Shown here one piece after another: positions 17,827 through 26,791 of a stretch of 64,000 nt of DNA (the stretch's first letter is position 1; each line of letters starts with the position of its first letter). The notes under the pieces are model-generated. The model was not told where the DNA came from and did no database searches. It saw only the letters and a list, made by a program, of their open reading frames with translations. The translations under genes were made by a program, and so were the position numbers. The DNA is taken from NCBI RefSeq assembly GCF_000404225.1, contig NC_021353.1, positions 1,116,001 through 1,180,000 on the forward strand, read 5' to 3'. Source of the DNA: Candidatus Methanomassiliicoccus intestinalis Issoire-Mx1 (GTDB lineage: Archaea; Thermoplasmatota; Thermoplasmata; Methanomassiliicoccales; Methanomassiliicoccaceae).

Positions 17827-18567
17827 TTGATAGGAAAATTGGAAGAAATCAAAAACTATTGGTCGATGAGGGCAGAAGGATATTCAGAAAGCATCATCGA
17901 TGAGTTTGAGACCAGCAGAGCTGAGCACTGGAAGAGCATGATATTAAATCATGTAGATACAGACGGACCTTTGAAAATTCTCGATGTCGGCACAGGCCCT
18001 GGGTTTTTTCCGATTCTCCTGGGAAGAGACGGGCACAGAATCACTGCCGTGGATTATACAGAAGCCATGCTGGAAGAGGCAGAAAAGAACTGCCGGAGAT
18101 ACAATGTCAGCGCAGAGCTCTCTAAAATGGATGCCCACAGTTTGGATTTTGAAGATGACACCTTTGATCTGATATTGTCAAGAAATCTGATATGGGATCT
18201 GGAAAATCCCAAGAAAGCGTATGCTGAGTGGCTCAGAGTTCTCAAACCCGATGGAAAAATGATGGTTTTCGATGGAAACCACTACCTGCATTTGTATGAT
18301 GAGGATTATGCAGATGCCCATAAGACAGGAAGAGGAGAAGTTGAACACAGATATATCAAAAATGTCGACAGCAACATAATCAAAGACATTGCCAGAGAGC
18401 TTCCCCTGAGTAAAGAGAGAAGACCGCAGTGGGACATCAACACGCTGATAGAAATGGGCGTCAAATCTGTAAAGGTGGATACTGACGGAAAAGACTCGTA
18501 CTGCACTCAGTGCAACGGAGAAGACGTTTACCTTCCGTTCTCATTTATGATCTGTGCTACTAAGTAA
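17827..18567 (+). CDS. Class I SAM-dependent methyltransferase
   Basis: Soluble Rossmann-fold methyltransferase, 246 residues. The SAM-binding motif I is ILDVGTGPGFFPILLGRDGH near residue 50, with the acidic motif II ITAVDYTEAML and a motif VLKPDGKMMVFDGN near residue 140. The annotated start is TTG at 17827, because the segment KLEEIKNYWSMRAEGYSESI belongs to the family and precedes the first ATG. A similar but diverged methyltransferase lies convergently next door. Substrate is not predictable; such proteins in methanogens often act on small molecules. Confidence 0.88.
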   Translation: MIGKLEEIKNYWSMRAEGYSESIIDEFETSRAEHWKSMILNHVDTDGPLKILDVGTGPGFFPILLGRDGHRITAVDYTEAMLEEAEKNCRRYNVSAELSKMDAHSLDFEDDTFDLILSRNLIWDLENPKKAYAEWLRVLKPDGKMMVFDGNHYLHLYDEDYADAHKTGRGEVEHRYIKNVDSNIIKDIARELPLSKERRPQWDINTLIEMGVKSVKVDTDGKDSYCTQCNGEDVYLPFSFMICATK

Positions 18568-18572
18568 GGAAG

Positions 18573-18598
18573 TATATCACTGAGCAATCAGTGATATA
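18573..18598. terminator. Bidirectional terminator hairpin
   Basis: TATATCACTGA and TCAGTGATATA form an 11-bp stem with a GCAA loop between the two convergent methyltransferase genes. It can serve both strands. Confidence 0.7.
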
Positions 18599-18622
18599 TG
18601 ATAATTTACAATAAATCATTTT

Positions 18623-19369
18623 TCAGGATGTATGCGGCTTTACTGCTGTGATCATGAAATGATCATTGGTGCTTCCGTACGCAAGGTGGCGTATGCCGTG
18701 AAGCACGCTGTCCTGAATATTGTGCCTTACACAGATATCAGTAAAACCTGCTTTTTCCATCATTTTAATATCATCAGCTGGTCTGGAAGCATTTACAGAC
18801 CACAGAGTCTGCAGATCTGCAGACACTTCGCATTTTCCATGAAAACACCGTGAAGGAGAGTCCAGAAAAACACCCAGGTTTGATAGGCAGACTTTAAGCC
18901 TGGTCATTTTAGGATCTGAAACCCAGTTGCCGTCCACATAGGCTATTCTGCACCCCGGCTTTAATACTCTGAACCATTCAGAAATCACTTTTTCTGGATG
19001 AGGTACGGTCCAGAGCATATAGTCGCTGACAACCCCCTCAAAGAATTCATCTTCAAAGGGAAGATTCTCAGCATCGCCGTGATGGAAGTCTATTTTCAGA
19101 TTGTTGTCTGCAGCATTTTTTACCGCAGCCGCCAGCATCTTCTCTGAAAAATCTACAGCAGTCATGCTGTATCCCAGATCTGCCAGCTGCATAGACACTA
19201 TTCCCGGCCCGCAGCCGACATCCAGCAGTCTGAGATTTTTTGATTTGAGAGCATCAAGGAACAAAGTCTGCCAGGCTTCCCTTTCTTTTTTTATGGAGAA
19301 GCCTTTGACCACGAAGCTGTCATAGGTGACGGATTCTGTATCCCAGTGATTCCTGATGCTCATATTCAT
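18623..19369 (-). CDS. Class I SAM-dependent methyltransferase
   Basis: Second methyltransferase of the pair, 248 residues. Motif I is LLDVGCGPGIVSMQLADLGY near residue 46, then MTAVDFSEKML and HHGDAENLPFEDEFFEGVVS, and WFRVLKPGCRIAYVDGNWVS near residue 140. The overall layout resembles the neighbour at 17827, including a conserved N-terminal SxxY region and the DGN(W/H) segment, so the two are diverged relatives. It is a single-gene unit with its promoter near the next, divergent gene. Confidence 0.88.
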   Translation of the reverse strand: MNMSIRNHWDTESVTYDSFVVKGFSIKKEREAWQTLFLDALKSKNLRLLDVGCGPGIVSMQLADLGYSMTAVDFSEKMLAAAVKNAADNNLKIDFHHGDAENLPFEDEFFEGVVSDYMLWTVPHPEKVISEWFRVLKPGCRIAYVDGNWVSDPKMTRLKVCLSNLGVFLDSPSRCFHGKCEVSADLQTLWSVNASRPADDIKMMEKAGFTDICVRHNIQDSVLHGIRHLAYGSTNDHFMITAVKPHTS

Positions 19370-19537
19370 AGATGCATAAATAACAACAAGTTTAAAAAGT
19401 TATTACTTAGATTATGTGCAGATAATAAAGCAATTATGAAAAAACATCAATGACATTTCTGAGATTACTCTTCAGCCGAGATAGATTAAAGACTGCTGCG
19501 AACATATGGGAACAGCGTACACAGTTGGTTGGTCAAT

Positions 19538-20035
19538 ATGAGCAGCAGAAACAGTGCATATGTGCTAGGTGCGTTCCTTATCCTTCTTATTTCTCTGGTA
19601 TCAGTTGCAACCGGCTTAGTTATCATGAATTTTATGCAGGATGATGAAGAACCTGCCTCATATACAGTAGAGGGAAAATATCTGGAAGGCTCTGCATATT
19701 ATGAAGTGTCAGGCACTGGAACATACAAAGAGCTGAATGAATCTGATCTCAGCCGCATCTATGAATATACATTTGACGTAAGCTATGTGGATGATTCTGG
19801 AAAAGTTCACAATGAAACAATAAAATCCACACTCATAATTTCCTCAGAGACTAAAATGCCGGTGGAATCCCTGTTTGTGTATGAGGGCGAGGCCAGCATA
19901 AACGGTACGGAAGTCTCCATCTGGAAATCATTAGATAACGCTGATGGAGAATCCAGATTCTACTGCAGCGAGGGAAAAGCCCTCCAGATTGAAGTTGATA
20001 CAGGAAGCTTTGATATTACAGCAGTGATCGATTAA
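19538..20035 (+). CDS. Membrane-anchored extracytoplasmic protein of unknown function
   Basis: 165 residues beginning MSSRNSAYVLGAFLILLISL, a single N-terminal membrane anchor or uncleaved signal. After it comes a short acidic linker (QDDEEPASYT) and a beta-rich domain of about 125 residues with repeated strand patterns. I find no known domain. The ATG at 19538 fits better than 19529 because the anchor then starts near the N-terminus. The stop overlaps the stop of the convergent MATE gene by 4 bp. It is probably displayed on the outer face of the membrane. Confidence 0.7.
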   Translation: MSSRNSAYVLGAFLILLISLVSVATGLVIMNFMQDDEEPASYTVEGKYLEGSAYYEVSGTGTYKELNESDLSRIYEYTFDVSYVDDSGKVHNETIKSTLIISSETKMPVESLFVYEGEASINGTEVSIWKSLDNADGESRFYCSEGKALQIEVDTGSFDITAVID

Positions 20036-21399
20036 ACATTGTTGGATACGACAGTCATGCGCTCTGACTTTCTCAGATTCATGCCGTGAAATGCCCAGAT
20101 GCCCATCAGAAATCCGCCGAATATTTCGCACAAAACAAGAGACCACCACATATCATACAGTGTCATTGATGATGAGATCCACAGTGCTGCCGTCAGAACG
20201 ATGTTTCTTATCAGTGCTGAGTACAGAGAACTCGAAGACATCTGCAGAGACTGAAGCAGGGATGAGGCCACATTTATCCAGGCATAAAAGGGAATGAATA
20301 TGCAGAATATTCTGATGACATTTACCAGATCGTCCCTCAGATACAGAGTATCTTCCGTATGTGTAAACAATGCCGCACACGGTTCTGCCATCAGAGCCAC
20401 CAATGCGGAACCTGCAATAGAGATTAGTATTGAGATCCACAGAGCATAATTGTATCCAGATCTCAGCTTCTGAAAATCATTTGTCCCGTATGACGCTGAG
20501 CACACGGAGACCACACTGGCCGCGACAGCCTGCGAAGGTATCAGCAGAAGAGCCACATATCTCCATGCAGTGTTATACAGCGCTGTTCCTGCTACGCCTC
20601 CGCATAACACTATAAAATGAACGAAGAGCAGATTAAAAAGAGCCATGATGTTTAATTCAACCATCTTAGGAAATCCTACTCTCAGGAATGAAAAAATATA
20701 TTCACTTCTGAACCTGAATTTATTCAGAGTTATTTTCAGATACATTTCTTTTTTAATAAAATACCAATAAATGAACGGTATCATCGACAGCAGAGATGCA
20801 ACCACCAGAGCATATGAGAGTCCTGCTATCCCCCAGTTAAATACGAAAACAAACACGGGATCCAGAACCATATTGAATAATGCACACGAGAGCATCATTT
20901 CCATCGATTTTTTCGCAGCTCCTTCTGCCCTCAATATGCCTGCAAACACACCCTGCATGATGATTGCAATCGTCATGATCATGAACGGAGTTGTGTAAGC
21001 TACAGCTTCCTCATACACCAGACCTCCTCCGATGAGATTGACCAGAGGTCCGTTTAAAAGCAGCAGCACCGGGGTCATGATAACAGACACCAGGATCATG
21101 AAAACAAACGCCTGTGTGATTATTGAATCTGCAGCCGCCTTGTTTCCCGAGCCGATATTAAATGAAGCAGATGCCGACACACCTATTCCGATGCCGTTTC
21201 CGATTCCGGCAATCAGCCAATATATTGAGCTGACCATTCCCACTGCGGCTAAAGCGTCATCACCCAGCGTAGAGCACCAGAACATATCTACAAATGTATT
21301 TACCTGAGACACCACAAGAGAAATGAGAATGGGCACCGTCATTGATGCTATCGCGAGTTTAGGATTGCCCAGCATGACGGATACATTTTCAGAGTTCAT
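20032..21399 (-). CDS. MATE-family multidrug efflux transporter
   Basis: Twelve-helix cation-coupled exporter of the MATE family, 455 residues. It starts with a short cytoplasmic tail, then VPILISLVVSQVNTFVDMFW, the typical first helix with a polar N-Q pair. Two homologous six-helix halves follow, divided near residue 230. It lies in front of a terminator belonging to the ABC operon upstream, so it has its own promoter. Substrate cannot be inferred. Confidence 0.9.
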   Translation of the reverse strand: MNSENVSVMLGNPKLAIASMTVPILISLVVSQVNTFVDMFWCSTLGDDALAAVGMVSSIYWLIAGIGNGIGIGVSASASFNIGSGNKAAADSIITQAFVFMILVSVIMTPVLLLLNGPLVNLIGGGLVYEEAVAYTTPFMIMTIAIIMQGVFAGILRAEGAAKKSMEMMLSCALFNMVLDPVFVFVFNWGIAGLSYALVVASLLSMIPFIYWYFIKKEMYLKITLNKFRFRSEYIFSFLRVGFPKMVELNIMALFNLLFVHFIVLCGGVAGTALYNTAWRYVALLLIPSQAVAASVVSVCSASYGTNDFQKLRSGYNYALWISILISIAGSALVALMAEPCAALFTHTEDTLYLRDDLVNVIRIFCIFIPFYAWINVASSLLQSLQMSSSSLYSALIRNIVLTAALWISSSMTLYDMWWSLVLCEIFGGFLMGIWAFHGMNLRKSERMTVVSNNV

Positions 21400-21421
21400 T
21401 CGCCTCAGTCCTAATAAAAAG

Positions 21422-21443
21422 AACCGGTCCGTGAAGACCGGTT
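21422..21443 (-). terminator. Terminator of the iron-type ABC operon
   Basis: AACCGGTC and GACCGGTT form an 8-bp stem with a 6-nt loop, followed on the minus strand by TCTTTTTATT. It lies 14 bp past the stop of the binding-protein gene. Confidence 0.75.
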
Positions 21444-21456
21444 AAAGCGTTTATAA

Positions 21457-22824
21457 TTATGCGTTGTATACTGCAAAGAACTGATTGATATCCAGCTGAT
21501 TGTAATAATTCTCGGATGAGAAATTATCAAAATAATATTCAAACAATTCCTTGTAATCCATACCGTTGTTAAGTCCAGGATACATCGCATTCTGCATGAA
21601 TGCAAGCTCTATCACATACAGAGGACTGTTTCCTGCCTCCCTGGCCATACCGATAATTTTCGGAGGGTTGCTCATGCTGGCGAATCTCTGGGCATCGAGA
21701 GCCATCGAATCCAGCAGATCATACTGCTGCCTCAGACCGGCGTGGCAGTTCTCCATGTAATATGTCTCATAACCCTGGGATTTATATTTCTCAAGGTATG
21801 ACATGATAGTCTCTACCCCGATAGTCTGATAGTTCTTTGACAGTCCGGCTTCATGCATGCCGATGGCATTTATGCCTACCCACTCTGCATGGATATTATT
21901 GGTGTTGTTGTAACCGGTGATGCTGATGTCACCAGTAAGACTGGGCGGGCATGTTCTTGCCATGAGGTAGGCAGACTGATCCTTAACTGTCTCGCCTGCC
22001 TGCTCTAAAGTTTCAATAACTTCATCGTGCCACTGCAGGTACTCATAGACTTTGTCCATATTGCCCTGCAGCAGGAAAGCCATGGTCACCATGGTTCTAT
22101 CAATATACTCATTGGGACGGTCAACACCGGAATTATCGCATGTTGTGAGAAACATCACATCTATGCCGGCAGGATTGAGCTTGCCGGGACTGACTGCATC
22201 AGCGTTGAAATCACAGTAACCGACAACATAGACATCAATGCCGGAAGTGATCATCTTTTCATAGTCCGGTTCTTCAGTAGTGCCGTAACTGGCTGCTTTG
22301 GCAAAGTTGGAGTTGATTCCAGACCAGTAATCGGCAATCGTATTGTCGACCATTGTTACTTTGTCACAGACGCCGATTAAGTCAGCACAGTATGCTCCGC
22401 TGCAGTAGCCGATAGCAATGGAGTTCACTGGCCAGTTCACTGCAGCCACACGGTCGTAATTATCCACATAATAAACTTTCATTTTTTCACTGTCAAGAAT
22501 CCGCTGCAGATAGGTTACATCATCAGCATCAACGAAGCCGTCACAGTTGGCATCTGCCAGAGTGGTTTCTTTTTCCTCTCCGCTGATGATCTTCTGCAGG
22601 TAAGCAAGATCGTCAGCATCGAGCTTGTCATCCTCATCGGCATTGCCAAAAACCCACAGGCGGGAGTCGTCTGAGGGCAGCTGCTCTTTGTTGAGCGTCT
22701 TGCCGACCATCGAGCTGCTTTCCTCTCCGCTGCTGTCCGCAAGGAAAGTGTAAGCCGCTACGCCGGCCACGACAACCACTGCAGCAATAATTATCATTGC
22801 CGCGATAGTCCGATTGTTTTTCAT
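21457..22824 (-). CDS. ABC importer substrate-binding protein with dockerin-like repeats
   Basis: Surface binding protein of an iron/cobalamin-type importer, 455 residues. Residues 1-30 form an N-terminal membrane anchor, followed by a Ser/Glu-rich linker. Residues about 60-112 hold two calcium-loop repeats of dockerin type I pattern: NADEDDKLDADDLAYLQKII and DANCDGFVDADDVTYLQRIL. The rest is a two-lobed BtuF/FhuD-like fold (VTMVDNTIADYW, MITSGIDVYVVGYC). It is the third gene of the permease-ATPase-binding-protein operon. The dockerin pair is unusual in a transport protein and could dock the protein to a cohesin or bind calcium structurally. Confidence 0.88.
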   Translation of the reverse strand: MKNNRTIAAMIIIAAVVVVAGVAAYTFLADSSGEESSSMVGKTLNKEQLPSDDSRLWVFGNADEDDKLDADDLAYLQKIISGEEKETTLADANCDGFVDADDVTYLQRILDSEKMKVYYVDNYDRVAAVNWPVNSIAIGYCSGAYCADLIGVCDKVTMVDNTIADYWSGINSNFAKAASYGTTEEPDYEKMITSGIDVYVVGYCDFNADAVSPGKLNPAGIDVMFLTTCDNSGVDRPNEYIDRTMVTMAFLLQGNMDKVYEYLQWHDEVIETLEQAGETVKDQSAYLMARTCPPSLTGDISITGYNNTNNIHAEWVGINAIGMHEAGLSKNYQTIGVETIMSYLEKYKSQGYETYYMENCHAGLRQQYDLLDSMALDAQRFASMSNPPKIIGMAREAGNSPLYVIELAFMQNAMYPGLNNGMDYKELFEYYFDNFSSENYYNQLDINQFFAVYNA

Positions 22825-22837
22825 TTTGTTTCACCTC

Positions 22838-23611
22838 TTAATCTTTCAGCATGATTATGTGCGGTTTGCCTTCGACATCGATGACCCGCGCGTTAACATC
22901 GTAAACTTCACGAATGTTCTCGGCAGTCATCACCTGCCGGGCAGTACCATCGGCAAAAATCCTTCCCTGGTGCATCATAACGATACGGTCGGCAAAAGCA
23001 GCCGTGATATTCAGGTCATGACAGACCATGATCACCTTGATGCCCATCTTTTTTGAATAGTTACTAAGAAAATTCATAATCTCCATCTGATGTTTGACGT
23101 CCAGGTTGGAAGTCGGTTCATCAAGAATGAGGATTTCCGGTTCCTGCGCCAAGCCTCTGGCGATGACAACCCTCTGTGTCTGACCTGCACTCAGCTCCCG
23201 GAAATTTCTTTCTGCCAGATCTTCCAGATGCATTGTGGAGATCATTTCTTCGACAATCTGCAGATCTTCGGCAGAAGTCACCCAGCCGGAATGAGGATAG
23301 CGTCCCATAAGCACCGCTTCGGCGACAGTCATCGAGAATATGCTGGAGACCGAATTAGGTACGAAAGCCATTTTTTTAGCCATCTCGAAGAGAGATATGT
23401 TGTTGATGTCGGTGCCATCCAGGAGAACGCGGCCCTGGTGAGGCTTGAGCAGCTTGTTTATACACTTGACCAAAGTTGTTTTGCCTACTCCGTTGGGACC
23501 GATGATGCAGGTAAGATTGGGCTCCTGAAACTGCAGTGAAATATCTTTGAGCACATCTGCATTGTCATAACTGAATGAAAGATTGTCTATTGTGATATCG
23601 CTCAGGACCAC
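22838..23611 (-). CDS. Iron-type ABC transporter ATP-binding protein
   Basis: FecE/BtuD-like ATPase, 257 residues. Walker A is GPNGVGKTTL near residue 38, the signature motif is LSAGQTQRV near 142, and Walker B is ILILDEPTSNLD near 160, followed by the switch His in VMVCHDLN. The C-terminal MTAENIREVYDVNARVIDVEGK tail is typical of siderophore/cobalamin importers. It overlaps the permease gene by 10 bp and precedes the binding-protein gene by 13 bp. Confidence 0.95.
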   Translation of the reverse strand: MVLSDITIDNLSFSYDNADVLKDISLQFQEPNLTCIIGPNGVGKTTLVKCINKLLKPHQGRVLLDGTDINNISLFEMAKKMAFVPNSVSSIFSMTVAEAVLMGRYPHSGWVTSAEDLQIVEEMISTMHLEDLAERNFRELSAGQTQRVVIARGLAQEPEILILDEPTSNLDVKHQMEIMNFLSNYSKKMGIKVIMVCHDLNITAAFADRIVMMHQGRIFADGTARQVMTAENIREVYDVNARVIDVEGKPHIIMLKD

Positions 23612-24696
23612 ACCTCCTTGCTGTTGCGCAGAATGAGATACATGAAGAGCGGCCCGCCGAGACAGGCGGTCACTACACCGACCGGCAGCATCGTAGGCGC
23701 CACTATTGTTCTGGCAATAATGTCTGAAATCAGCAGCAGTACGGCCCCGAAAATTGCCGAGCCGATTATGAGGAATTTATTATCTGCACCGAGGACGGTT
23801 CTTACAATATGCGGAGAGATCAAACCTACAAAGCCTATCACACCTGTAAAACTGACAACCGCCGCTGCCACCAGGGTTATGACCATTAAGATGGCTAAAC
23901 GCTGACGGTCAACATTGACACCCATCGTTTTAGCGCTCTCATCACCGATGCCCATGACATTGAGCTGGTTGGCCATGTATTGAATGTAGATGGAACCGAG
24001 AACTGTGACGATTGTGATGAGCAGCAGATCACTCCAGCCGACATTGGCTAAAGATCCCACCATCCAGGTGTAAACTGCCGAAAGATCATCAGGACTGGAG
24101 ACCAGCATGAAAAGCTGTGTTAAAGCGTTAAAGACATACATCAATGAGATGCCGCAGAGAATCATCATTGTTGGAGTTGCTTTTCTTACCTTACTTAAGA
24201 AAAGAATGACCAATGCGGGAATGACTGCGCAGACGAATGCATTGATAACTATTCCGCCTCCGGCAATAAGTTCGAATCCAAAAATAATTGCCATTGCCGC
24301 CCCGAAGCCTGCCCCTGAAGAAATGCCCATTGTGTAAGGGTCAGCCAGGGGATTCTTCATCATGCTCTGCATGGCTGCACCGCAGATTGAAAGGGCTGCG
24401 CCGCAGACGATGGCACCGATGATCCTTGGCAGACGCAGACTCAAAACAATGTATGCTTCAGTACTGTTGGTCTGCTCCCTTCCCAGAAGCGCATTGGTGA
24501 TTATTGTATAAACGTCAGTAAATGAAATATCCGATGAGCCGAGAGCTACTGAATAGAGTGCAATGACTATGCAGATAATAGTGCAGACTGTGATGAAGGT
24601 TACACGCTTGAAGAATTTACTGCGGTAAGCTCTTCTGAAGCCTGTTTCAGCAGTCGTTGATAATGTCGGCAGGGTGATTTCAGTATTACTTTTCAA
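23602..24696 (-). CDS. Iron-type ABC transporter permease (FecCD/BtuC family)
   Basis: Membrane permease of 364 residues with about ten helices. It contains the family motifs RLPRIIGAIVCGAALSICGA, MMKNPLADPYTMGISSGAG and FVGLISPHIVRTVLGADNK, the last being the coupling helix that touches the ATPase. The first gene of the operon, it follows a TATA element at 24761-24770. The likely cargo is an iron chelate, haem or a corrinoid; methanogens of this type need corrinoids, but the sequence does not decide. Confidence 0.94.
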   Translation of the reverse strand: MKSNTEITLPTLSTTAETGFRRAYRSKFFKRVTFITVCTIICIVIALYSVALGSSDISFTDVYTIITNALLGREQTNSTEAYIVLSLRLPRIIGAIVCGAALSICGAAMQSMMKNPLADPYTMGISSGAGFGAAMAIIFGFELIAGGGIVINAFVCAVIPALVILFLSKVRKATPTMMILCGISLMYVFNALTQLFMLVSSPDDLSAVYTWMVGSLANVGWSDLLLITIVTVLGSIYIQYMANQLNVMGIGDESAKTMGVNVDRQRLAILMVITLVAAAVVSFTGVIGFVGLISPHIVRTVLGADNKFLIIGSAIFGAVLLLISDIIARTIVAPTMLPVGVVTACLGGPLFMYLILRNSKEVWS

Positions 24697-24760
24697 TGAC
24701 TGATATTATCTCATACAGATTGTATTTAGATGTTTCTATATCCCAAGCGGCAAAATACAG

Positions 24761-24770
24761 AATATATAAT
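24761..24770 (-). promoter_or_regulatory. TATA element of the ABC operon
   Basis: Minus-strand ATTATATATT about 65 nt upstream of the permease ATG. The rest of 24697-24913 shows no gene. Confidence 0.5.
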
Positions 24771-24913
24771 AAGTAAATCCAGCAGCGGCCTCATTCAGGC
24801 TCTATAGATATCATCATTTCCATGCTCATGAAATGAGTCATACAGCATTCATAGCAAAGAATATGATTTTTAGAAACTGCACATAAAAAGTATTCATTTT
24901 AAAATAAAAGTAA

Positions 24914-24929
24914 AAGGCCCTGGAGCCTT
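24914..24929 (-). terminator. Terminator of the degenerate serine-hydrolase gene
   Basis: On the minus strand AAGGC and GCCTT form a short stem followed by TTACTTTTATTTT, directly at the stop codon of the gene. Confidence 0.55.
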
Positions 24930-26442
24930 AATAAATACTGCCGGCTCTGCGAACCAGATCCTCCAGCAGATACTGCATTTTATTGATGACACTGCTGTCA
25001 GTAAGAGAATACTCACCAGCTAGTTTAGAAAGCCACGGGAAGGCCAGCCACGTACTGCCTGCCTCATCTTCCCAGACGGCAATTTTCAGCGGCAGTTCCA
25101 GCGAGACAGACTGATCAGCCTGCATAAGTGCCGTACCAACGCTGGGGGAGCCGAACACAACCACAGTGGTTGGACGTAACTCCAAACCAGCCTGACGGGC
25201 ATTCTCAGCATGATCAAATTTTGCAAAAAGGGGAATGTTTCTTCGTTTCAGTTCATCCTCTAAACGTTTAACAGTCTCTGCTGCCGGGAACTGCCCCTCA
25301 TAAAGAAAGAGATTGTTGTCATTGTAATTAGTCGCCAGCAGATCTCCGAAAGCGGCTGCTATGCGGCGTCCGAGATTTGTGAAGTCAATTCCTTCCTTAT
25401 TGCAGAGCAGAGTCACGCAGACCAGTTCTGATGCATCTGTAAAACGGCTGAGAAAAGCAGAATAACCGGGAACTGAACCTTTGATGTCCATCAGCCCGCG
25501 GTGGTGATAGAAATGCCATCCCGCCACTGCCGGCACCTGTCTGCCGTCCGGTAATGTCCATGGAGCATAGATTAACGAACGGTTTTCAGCTTCATGAATT
25601 AAAACAGAACCGGCAAGTGCAATGTCCCAGTATGAGACGTCCTGTGCTGAGGCCCAGATGTCTGCAAAGCCCTTGAGGGCAGACGAGCAGATATTCTGCA
25701 CCGCTGTGCCTTTTTCATCATAGCTGGCGGCTGTTTCAGTCGGATCGATAAAAAGCTTGTTCTGCTTAAAGACCTGATGCACATTGGCAGACTGAGTGAG
25801 ATCTTCCTGCTTGAATTTCGCCAGATCCTCTGTAAAGCCTGTATGCCGCAAGCCGAGAAAGTCAATTTGTTTCTCTGTTACAAAATCATGATAAGTCTGA
25901 CCGCTGGCTGCTTCGATTATTTCAGTCAGCAATAAGAAGTTGGTAGCACTGAGTTCCACATCACTTCCGGGATTGAAATGCAGATCTTCCTCAGCTGCCA
26001 GCGAAATTAATTCTGTAAAGGTCCACTCGCGGAACGGTTTCCAGTTCTCATGCCGGCGATAATCAGCAATACCGCTGGCATGGCGCAGCAGCTGCAGAAC
26101 TGTGATATTCTGCCAGGCCGGCGGAAGATCAGCAATATACCTGCCAAGCGGGTCATTGATGTCTAGTTTCCCGGCTTCATAAAGCTGCATAACCGCCACT
26201 GCCGTAAATGCCTGAGAAATCGGACCTATCGGCCACAGGGTGTTGGGAGATGCCAGTCTTCTCTGCTGTTCGTCAGAAAGACCATATCCCACTACACGGG
26301 GAATATACGGCGCCTGCACGATGGCTAAAGTCAATCCAGGAATCTGTTCTTTCTCCATGAGCTCCCAGATCATCTTATCAATAGTCTGATGTAAATAAGA
26401 CGTATCGGCACTGCCCCTGATTTTTACTGAATCTCTGCTCAT
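24928..26442 (-). CDS. Beta-lactamase/serine-hydrolase-fold protein fused to DUF302, catalytic residues lost
   Basis: About 504 residues. The first 370 or so follow the class C beta-lactamase/D-Ala-D-Ala peptidase fold (IPGLTLAIVQAPYIPRVVGYG, then LLRHASGIADYRRHENW). The catalytic S-x-x-K position reads P-I-S-Q (WPIGPISQAFTAVAVMQL), the Tyr-x-Asn motif reads L-S-A, and the third motif H-x-G reads I-K-G, so it should not be an active acyl-enzyme hydrolase. The C-terminal 100 residues match DUF302 (NIPLFAKFDHAENARQAG, ELPLKIAVWEDE). A GAGGTG ribosome site supports the ATG at 26442 or 26445. It is probably a binding or sensing protein. No signal peptide is seen. Confidence 0.8.
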   Translation of the reverse strand: MSRDSVKIRGSADTSYLHQTIDKMIWELMEKEQIPGLTLAIVQAPYIPRVVGYGLSDEQQRRLASPNTLWPIGPISQAFTAVAVMQLYEAGKLDINDPLGRYIADLPPAWQNITVLQLLRHASGIADYRRHENWKPFREWTFTELISLAAEEDLHFNPGSDVELSATNFLLLTEIIEAASGQTYHDFVTEKQIDFLGLRHTGFTEDLAKFKQEDLTQSANVHQVFKQNKLFIDPTETAASYDEKGTAVQNICSSALKGFADIWASAQDVSYWDIALAGSVLIHEAENRSLIYAPWTLPDGRQVPAVAGWHFYHHRGLMDIKGSVPGYSAFLSRFTDASELVCVTLLCNKEGIDFTNLGRRIAAAFGDLLATNYNDNNLFLYEGQFPAAETVKRLEDELKRRNIPLFAKFDHAENARQAGLELRPTTVVVFGSPSVGTALMQADQSVSLELPLKIAVWEDEAGSTWLAFPWLSKLAGEYSLTDSSVINKMQYLLEDLVRRAGSIY

Positions 26443-26552
26443 CATGCTGCACCTCACAATTAAAGTTAGAAAGCGAGGTTATTGCATATACTTCTGCCCC
26501 CTGATTGAATATGTGAAAAACAGTTCTGCATATTAAAATGAGAATAAAACAA

Positions 26553-26659
26553 TGGCGCCGAGGGAGAGATTTGAACTCCCGTGGCGAGTCGCCAGCGGTT
26601 GACTCGGAGACTAATGTCTTATTCGAGACCGCCGCCTTACCGGACTAGACTACCTCGGC
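26553..26659 (-). tRNA. tRNA-Ser(CGA) with a 21-nt intron
   Basis: Acceptor stem GCCGAGG/CCTCGGC, discriminator G and an encoded CCA are visible. A 5-bp extra arm (TGGCG/CGCCA) marks a class II tRNA, and G73 points to Ser rather than Leu. The anticodon stem is GCGGT/ACCGC and the anticodon CGA is at 26623-26625. The loop contains a 21-nt intron at 26601-26621, at the canonical position after base 37. Intron bases CGAG can pair with CTCG of the anticodon loop and AGAC with GTCT, giving a bulge-helix-bulge-like fold for the archaeal splicing endonuclease. It reads UCG codons. Confidence 0.93.
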
Positions 26660-26682
26660 TTAACCCCTTCAAACAGACCATG

Positions 26683-26691
26683 TTATATAAA
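26683..26691 (-). promoter_or_regulatory. TATA box of tRNA-Ser
   Basis: Minus-strand TTTATATAA centred about 27 nt upstream of the mature tRNA 5' end, the expected archaeal spacing. Confidence 0.75.
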
Positions 26692-26752
26692 TTTACATGT
26701 AACTGACAGATATGAATATTATTTCTGATGCCCGTTCAGACTTTCCTGCAAG

Positions 26753-26760
26753 CATATATA
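26753..26760 (+). promoter_or_regulatory. TATA box of the small-modifier operon
   Basis: CATATATA about 32 nt before the ATG at 26792, giving a very short leader. Confidence 0.65.
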
Positions 26761-26791
26761 ACCTTAATTTCGATGCGGGTGCAGTGGCATC

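Noticed and set aside
24928..26442. Active class C beta-lactamase or esterase
   Set aside because: Ser, Lys, Tyr and His/Lys active-site positions are all replaced.
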